In this document: positions 61,043 through 64,000 of the stretch, one piece after another
Layout of the letters: the number at the start of each line of letters is the position of its first letter
Numbering within the stretch: position 1 is the first letter of the stretch
Assembly (NCBI GenBank): GCA_020024455.1
Contig: JAHHTU010000005.1
Coordinates: 14,761 to 78,760 of the forward strand
DNA from: Anaerotignum sp.
GTDB taxonomy: Bacteria; Bacillota; Clostridia; Lachnospirales; Anaerotignaceae
Length of the DNA: 64,000 nt
Direction: 5' to 3'
Made by a program: the position numbers and the translations under genes
The notes under the pieces: generated by a model
What the model was told of the DNA's origin: nothing
The model's input: only the letters and a program-made list of their open reading frames with translations
Databases searched by the model: none

Positions 61043-62536
61043 TTATTCTGTCAAATCCGCAATGATATGCACCACAGGATTTTTGACTTCTACCGTTTGC
61101 CGGTAAACAGGAAAGCCTGCCTGTTCCACTTCTATATCATACACACCATAAGGCAACTCCAAGTGTAATGGTGTCACACCTTTTTCCACGCCATCAATGC
61201 GTACACGAGAACCCTCTTCATTACATACAATGCTGACTGCACCATATTGCACATCTTCTTGCAACTCTGCTTTGATGGTCACGGTGTCTTTGTCTATGGT
61301 CACGGTTTGATTCCATTCCAAATATCCGTTTTTCAATATCACAACATCATATTCTCCCAAAGGCAATACCGTTGGCGTACTGCTATCCACCACAGTACCA
61401 TTGATGTATAATTTATAATCTGTCACATTGGTATTGATGACAAGTACCCCCACTTTTTCTTGTGCCTTTGACAAATCATAGGGATATTCCGCACCTGCTT
61501 CTATCAAGATATTGTCTGTGTGTGTTTCGATATTATCTCCTGTTACTTTGACAGTGTGTTCGCCCTCTGAAACAGGAATACGGCTGACTTCTTCCAATGG
61601 TACAGGTTCTTGGTCATCTAATTGCAACATACCGTTTTTGATATCCGCTTTATTTTCCACTGCAAGATATCCATGATACTGTAAAACCTCCGCCGACCAG
61701 ATTTTATCTCCAATGGTGTCAATCTCCAACACATCACAAGGTGCTAAACTGCTGGGGGCGATATTGTTTTGTTCATACAAAAAGATGGTATTTGCATCAT
61801 ACACATAATTGGTATGTTCTGTTTTGATGGTACGGTTTTGTGTATCCACCGACAAATTGGTGATTTCTTTTTGTTTGATGGTATCATCATATTTTGCCTC
61901 TATGACAACTTCCTCTTTTTTATCCAATGCCATCATCAAAACATCGCCTTTTTGTATGGTATCGACAAATACACGCTCTCCTTTATGATACACTTCTGTT
62001 TTTTCGGTACACATGACTGTTTTTTGTTTTTGTTGCTGTATATCATATACCAAAAATTCCCCATCATCTAATGTTGCACAAATCAACATCGGCTTATATG
62101 CATCAGATAACACTGCGGTATTGTTGTGCAATCCACGAAACAGCAATTTCCCAAGCCCAATGCATACCATCAATGCCACAATACAACCCAATGTAACCAA
62201 GCCCACTGTTTTTTTGTTCCAAAACGGTGCAGGTTCTTCTGGTTTTGGCTGTAATATGTCGAGGTTTGGTATGGTTTTTTCCGCTTTGGTCTGTTCCCAC
62301 ACAGATGGTTGTATGGTATCTGATTGTTCTGTTTCGTCTGTTTCTTCTTGTGGTTCTCTATGTGCTATGTGTTCCAAATGCTCTGATTGAAACACATTCA
62401 AAAATTCGTCTTTATCTCCCAAATCATCTGTATGGATATCGTTTTGCTCCATTTGCTTTACCTTTTCATTGATGGTATCCAAACGAATGGTTTGGTCAAA
62501 TTCTTTTGGATTGTTTTCAAAATGATAGTCTTTCAT
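61043..62536 (-). CDS. Membrane-anchored PEGA-domain protein
   Basis: 497 residues. A cytoplasmic acidic N-terminal part (about 1-105) is followed by one membrane helix (about 110-132), then an extracytoplasmic beta-rich part. Two PEGA repeats are recognisable near the end: VLVINTNVTDYKLYINGTVVDSSTPTVLPLGEYDVVI and VSIVCNEEGSRVRIDGVEKGVTPLHLELPYGVYDIEV. PEGA domains bind surface-exposed polymers or S-layer components. The N-terminal acidic part may anchor it to a cytoplasmic partner. Its promoter is at 62579-62607. It lies between pgcA and the CotS-like gene. Confidence 0.85.
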   Translation of the reverse strand: MKDYHFENNPKEFDQTIRLDTINEKVKQMEQNDIHTDDLGDKDEFLNVFQSEHLEHIAHREPQEETDETEQSDTIQPSVWEQTKAEKTIPNLDILQPKPEEPAPFWNKKTVGLVTLGCIVALMVCIGLGKLLFRGLHNNTAVLSDAYKPMLICATLDDGEFLVYDIQQQKQKTVMCTEKTEVYHKGERVFVDTIQKGDVLMMALDKKEEVVIEAKYDDTIKQKEITNLSVDTQNRTIKTEHTNYVYDANTIFLYEQNNIAPSSLAPCDVLEIDTIGDKIWSAEVLQYHGYLAVENKADIKNGMLQLDDQEPVPLEEVSRIPVSEGEHTVKVTGDNIETHTDNILIEAGAEYPYDLSKAQEKVGVLVINTNVTDYKLYINGTVVDSSTPTVLPLGEYDVVILKNGYLEWNQTVTIDKDTVTIKAELQEDVQYGAVSIVCNEEGSRVRIDGVEKGVTPLHLELPYGVYDIEVEQAGFPVYRQTVEVKNPVVHIIADLTE

Positions 62537-62578
62537 TGCCCTTCCTCTCCTCCTTCGGGGAATGACTTTCTGACTTTC

Positions 62579-62607
62579 ATTTTATACGTTTCTGTAAAAA
62601 GTTGCAA
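62579..62607 (-). promoter_or_regulatory. Sigma-A promoter for the PEGA gene
   Basis: Minus-strand TTGCAA (62602-62607), 17-base spacer, TAAAAT (62579-62584). Confidence 0.6.
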
Positions 62608-62654
62608 GAGAAAATCCAGAGAGCATACCACTTAGCATCGCATTTTTTCTGGAA

Positions 62655-63647
62655 TTACCATATTTTTTGTAATATTGTCCATAAATCTGTCATTTGTGCT
62701 TCTTCTGTGCCTGCCTCCGCCAAACGTGCCAACATCGCCGGCGATACACAAACCTGTCTTTTGTTATAATATTCGTGCATCAAACGGAAAAATTTTTCCG
62801 GATATACAATCAAAGGATAAAGTGCCTGTTTTTCCAAATCGGATAACGGCTGTTGTGTCTGATAGGCTGCCAGCATTTTTTCCAATACATCTTTTTGCCT
62901 GTCTGTTTTACGCCAAAATCGACGCAAATACCCTGCCAAATCCAACAAAAAGCTATCTGCCGTACAATGTTCAAATCCACCAATCCAAAGCGTGCCATCT
63001 TCTTGTCTGTACAAATTGCTGCCTTTGATATGGTTGTGACAAAACGTCCCCATGTTCTGATGGGATTGCCATAGTGAGTTATATTCTTTTTGCTGTAACA
63101 TTTGCACTGCTCTTTTTGCCTGCTCCGAAAATGTTTGATAGTGTTTTAGTATCAATAAATCCAATGCGGAATATGTCCCTTGTTTTTCAATACGACGTTT
63201 GATTTTCAATAACTCCACCCATCGTTTTTGCCATTGTGTCACCATTGTGGGCGTTTCGATATGCTCCTGTTTTGTACAAAAGCCCCTTGCACAACGATGC
63301 ATATTGCCCATCAATAATGCACCATCTACAAAATCCTCTGCACATTCTTCTTCCAAAGGTGTTCCCTGCATACATTTTTCCAATAAATAAACAACCCCAT
63401 TATGTTCAAAATAAGGCTGTCCATTCGTTGTCTGTTCAAACAAGCAAAGTTGTGTAAATCCATTTTCATATAAACACATTTTGATATGATTTGCAAACTT
63501 GATTTCCGCTTTGCGGCTGCGTGCTTTTTTCAATTCCCATAAACCGCAATCTGTCTGACAAATCAGTCCCGTGCGGGTGCGTTTGCCACTTTTGTACTGC
63601 AATCCGTACCCCTCCCATAATATCTTACGATACATCTCCTCTGTCAT
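62655..63647 (-). CDS. CotS-like spore-coat protein, probable pseudokinase
   Basis: 330 residues, choline-kinase-like fold of the CotS/CotI family. The N-lobe has WELKKARS, with the Lys. The catalytic loop, usually HxD, is CHNHIKGSNLY, and the metal loop, usually an IDFD or NFDK type, is IGGFEHC; the Asp residues are therefore missing, so it is likely inactive. The final SFLLDLAGYLRRFWRK is the family's DL..FLRK helix. The ATG at 63647 follows GGGGGAG; a 39-codon extension spans the promoter and is rejected. A perfect sigma-E promoter upstream points to mother-cell expression. Confidence 0.82.
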   Translation of the reverse strand: MTEEMYRKILWEGYGLQYKSGKRTRTGLICQTDCGLWELKKARSRKAEIKFANHIKMCLYENGFTQLCLFEQTTNGQPYFEHNGVVYLLEKCMQGTPLEEECAEDFVDGALLMGNMHRCARGFCTKQEHIETPTMVTQWQKRWVELLKIKRRIEKQGTYSALDLLILKHYQTFSEQAKRAVQMLQQKEYNSLWQSHQNMGTFCHNHIKGSNLYRQEDGTLWIGGFEHCTADSFLLDLAGYLRRFWRKTDRQKDVLEKMLAAYQTQQPLSDLEKQALYPLIVYPEKFFRLMHEYYNKRQVCVSPAMLARLAEAGTEEAQMTDLWTILQKIW

Positions 63648-63693
63648 GCTCCCCCATTCCCTTCCTCTTTTTTTGGCAAAACCATTCTGTATC

Positions 63694-63722
63694 ATTGTAT
63701 GAGAGGTATTTGTGCAATATGA
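63694..63722 (-). promoter_or_regulatory. Perfect sigma-E promoter for the CotS-like gene
   Basis: Minus-strand TCATATT (63716-63722), 14-base spacer, CATACAAT (63694-63701). It matches the Bacillus sigma-E consensus at every position. Confidence 0.82.
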
Positions 63723-63741
63723 AAAAAACCGTTTTTTATAC

Positions 63742-63785
63742 AAAAAAACAGTGTTCTCCAACATTCTTGTTGAAAAACACTGCTT
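63742..63785 (-). terminator. Intrinsic terminator after tRNA-Lys
   Basis: Minus-strand CAGTGTTTTTC pairs with GAGAACACTG, then seven T residues. Confidence 0.75.
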
Positions 63786-63790
63786 TTTAC

Positions 63791-63863
63791 TGCACCCTCA
63801 GGGGCTCGAACCCTGGACCCACTGATTAAGAGTCAGTTGCTCTTCCAACTGAGCTAAGGGTGC
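63791..63863 (-). tRNA. tRNA-Lys (anticodon CTT)
   Basis: 73 nt. Acceptor GCACCCT pairs with AGGGTGC, the D-arm has AGCTCAGTTGG, the anticodon loop is CTCTTAA, so the anticodon is CTT (Lys, AAG codons), and the T-arm has GGTTCGAGCC. CCA is not encoded. A sigma-A promoter lies upstream. Confidence 0.96.
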
Positions 63864-63886
63864 AAATATATTTCATTGCAAACAAT

Positions 63887-63915
63887 ATGATAGCACGCTC
63901 TTTTGTCACTGTCAA
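63887..63915 (-). promoter_or_regulatory. Sigma-A promoter for tRNA-Lys
   Basis: Minus-strand perfect TTGACA (63910-63915), 17-base spacer, TATCAT (63887-63892). Confidence 0.8.
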
Positions 63916-64000
63916 CATTTTTCCGCAAACAAAACATTTTTTCGATGTAGGATTACAATAGATATGTTACAAAATAAAAATAAAAAGACAGAGTTCCTAT

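Noticed and set aside
1..64000. CRISPR array or cas genes near the CARF-DUF1887 gene
   Set aside because: No regularly spaced direct repeats and no Cas-like ORF were seen anywhere in the window.

Overview
The window reads as a chromosomal segment of an AT-rich, spore-forming Firmicute of class Clostridia, probably close to Lachnospiraceae. The reasons are the sporulation genes (spoIIE, spoIID, a spoIIQ-like gene, spmA/spmB, a gerW-like gene, a CotS-like gene), a T-box and a TPP riboswitch, a large Bacillus-type SRP RNA, DnaD/DnaI-type replication proteins and several clostridial small families. No species call is made. There is no prophage, insertion sequence, rRNA or CRISPR array; most of it is core genome.

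Layout. 1-6.9 kb (minus strand): tilS-hpt-ftsH, a FlK-like thioesterase, birA, a DUF6145-like gene, an ECF vitamin transporter (probably pantothenate) and the first 68 bases of coaX. 7.0-8.9 kb (plus): an iron alcohol dehydrogenase and an unknown gene, set between tilS and spoIIE. 9.0-17.4 kb (minus): spoIIE, a dnaC/dnaD pair, a TagO/WecA-type transferase, upp, rpiB, a Sua5-type tRNA-modification gene and a SEC-C protein. 17.6-19.5 kb: a stress-protein-like gene and two lipoproteins, one a cyclophilin. 19.6-23.8 kb (plus): T-box, metG, tatD and a yabE-like 3D-domain gene, the arrangement known from Bacillus. 23.8-28.9 kb (minus): a YihY-type membrane protein, a short-chain dehydrogenase, and a TPP-riboswitch-controlled thiamin-precursor ABC transporter with tenA. 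29.2-36.1 kb: a split ThrE exporter, a lipoprotein, asnB, malQ, a small lipoprotein, a split TauE/SafE exporter and a 56-residue ORF. 36.2-41.5 kb (plus): an unknown gene, a DUF2953 gene and gerW behind a candidate sigma-G promoter, then an orphan CARF-DUF1887 (Card1/Can2-like) nuclease, a TetR regulator and putP. 41.5-48.1 kb (minus): spmA-spmB, an FG-GAP-like lipoprotein, tadA, a small gene, SRP RNA, dnaX, ybaB and recR. 48.2-50.7 kb (plus): an AbrB-type regulator and a MoxR/VWA pair. 50.7-64 kb (mostly minus): hpf, a DnaA-box cluster, a macrodomain protein, spoIIQ-like and spoIID, a membrane protein, a radical SAM protein, a candidate structured ncRNA (plus), a large S-layer-homology protein, phosphoglucomutase, a PEGA protein, a CotS-like pseudokinase and tRNA-Lys(CTT).

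The best leads are the CARF-DUF1887 gene without any CRISPR-Cas nearby; the roughly 250-nt ncRNA candidate at 56.14-56.39 kb, which has a consensus promoter, complementary ends and a terminator; a cluster of five DnaA boxes far from any dnaA gene; and sporulation or stationary-phase promoter matches that fit their genes (sigma-F before the spoIIQ-like gene, sigma-E before the CotS-like gene, sigma-H before hpf, sigma-G before the gerW operon). Everything here was read by eye. Start sites were chosen by ribosome-binding sites and family length, and no database search was run.
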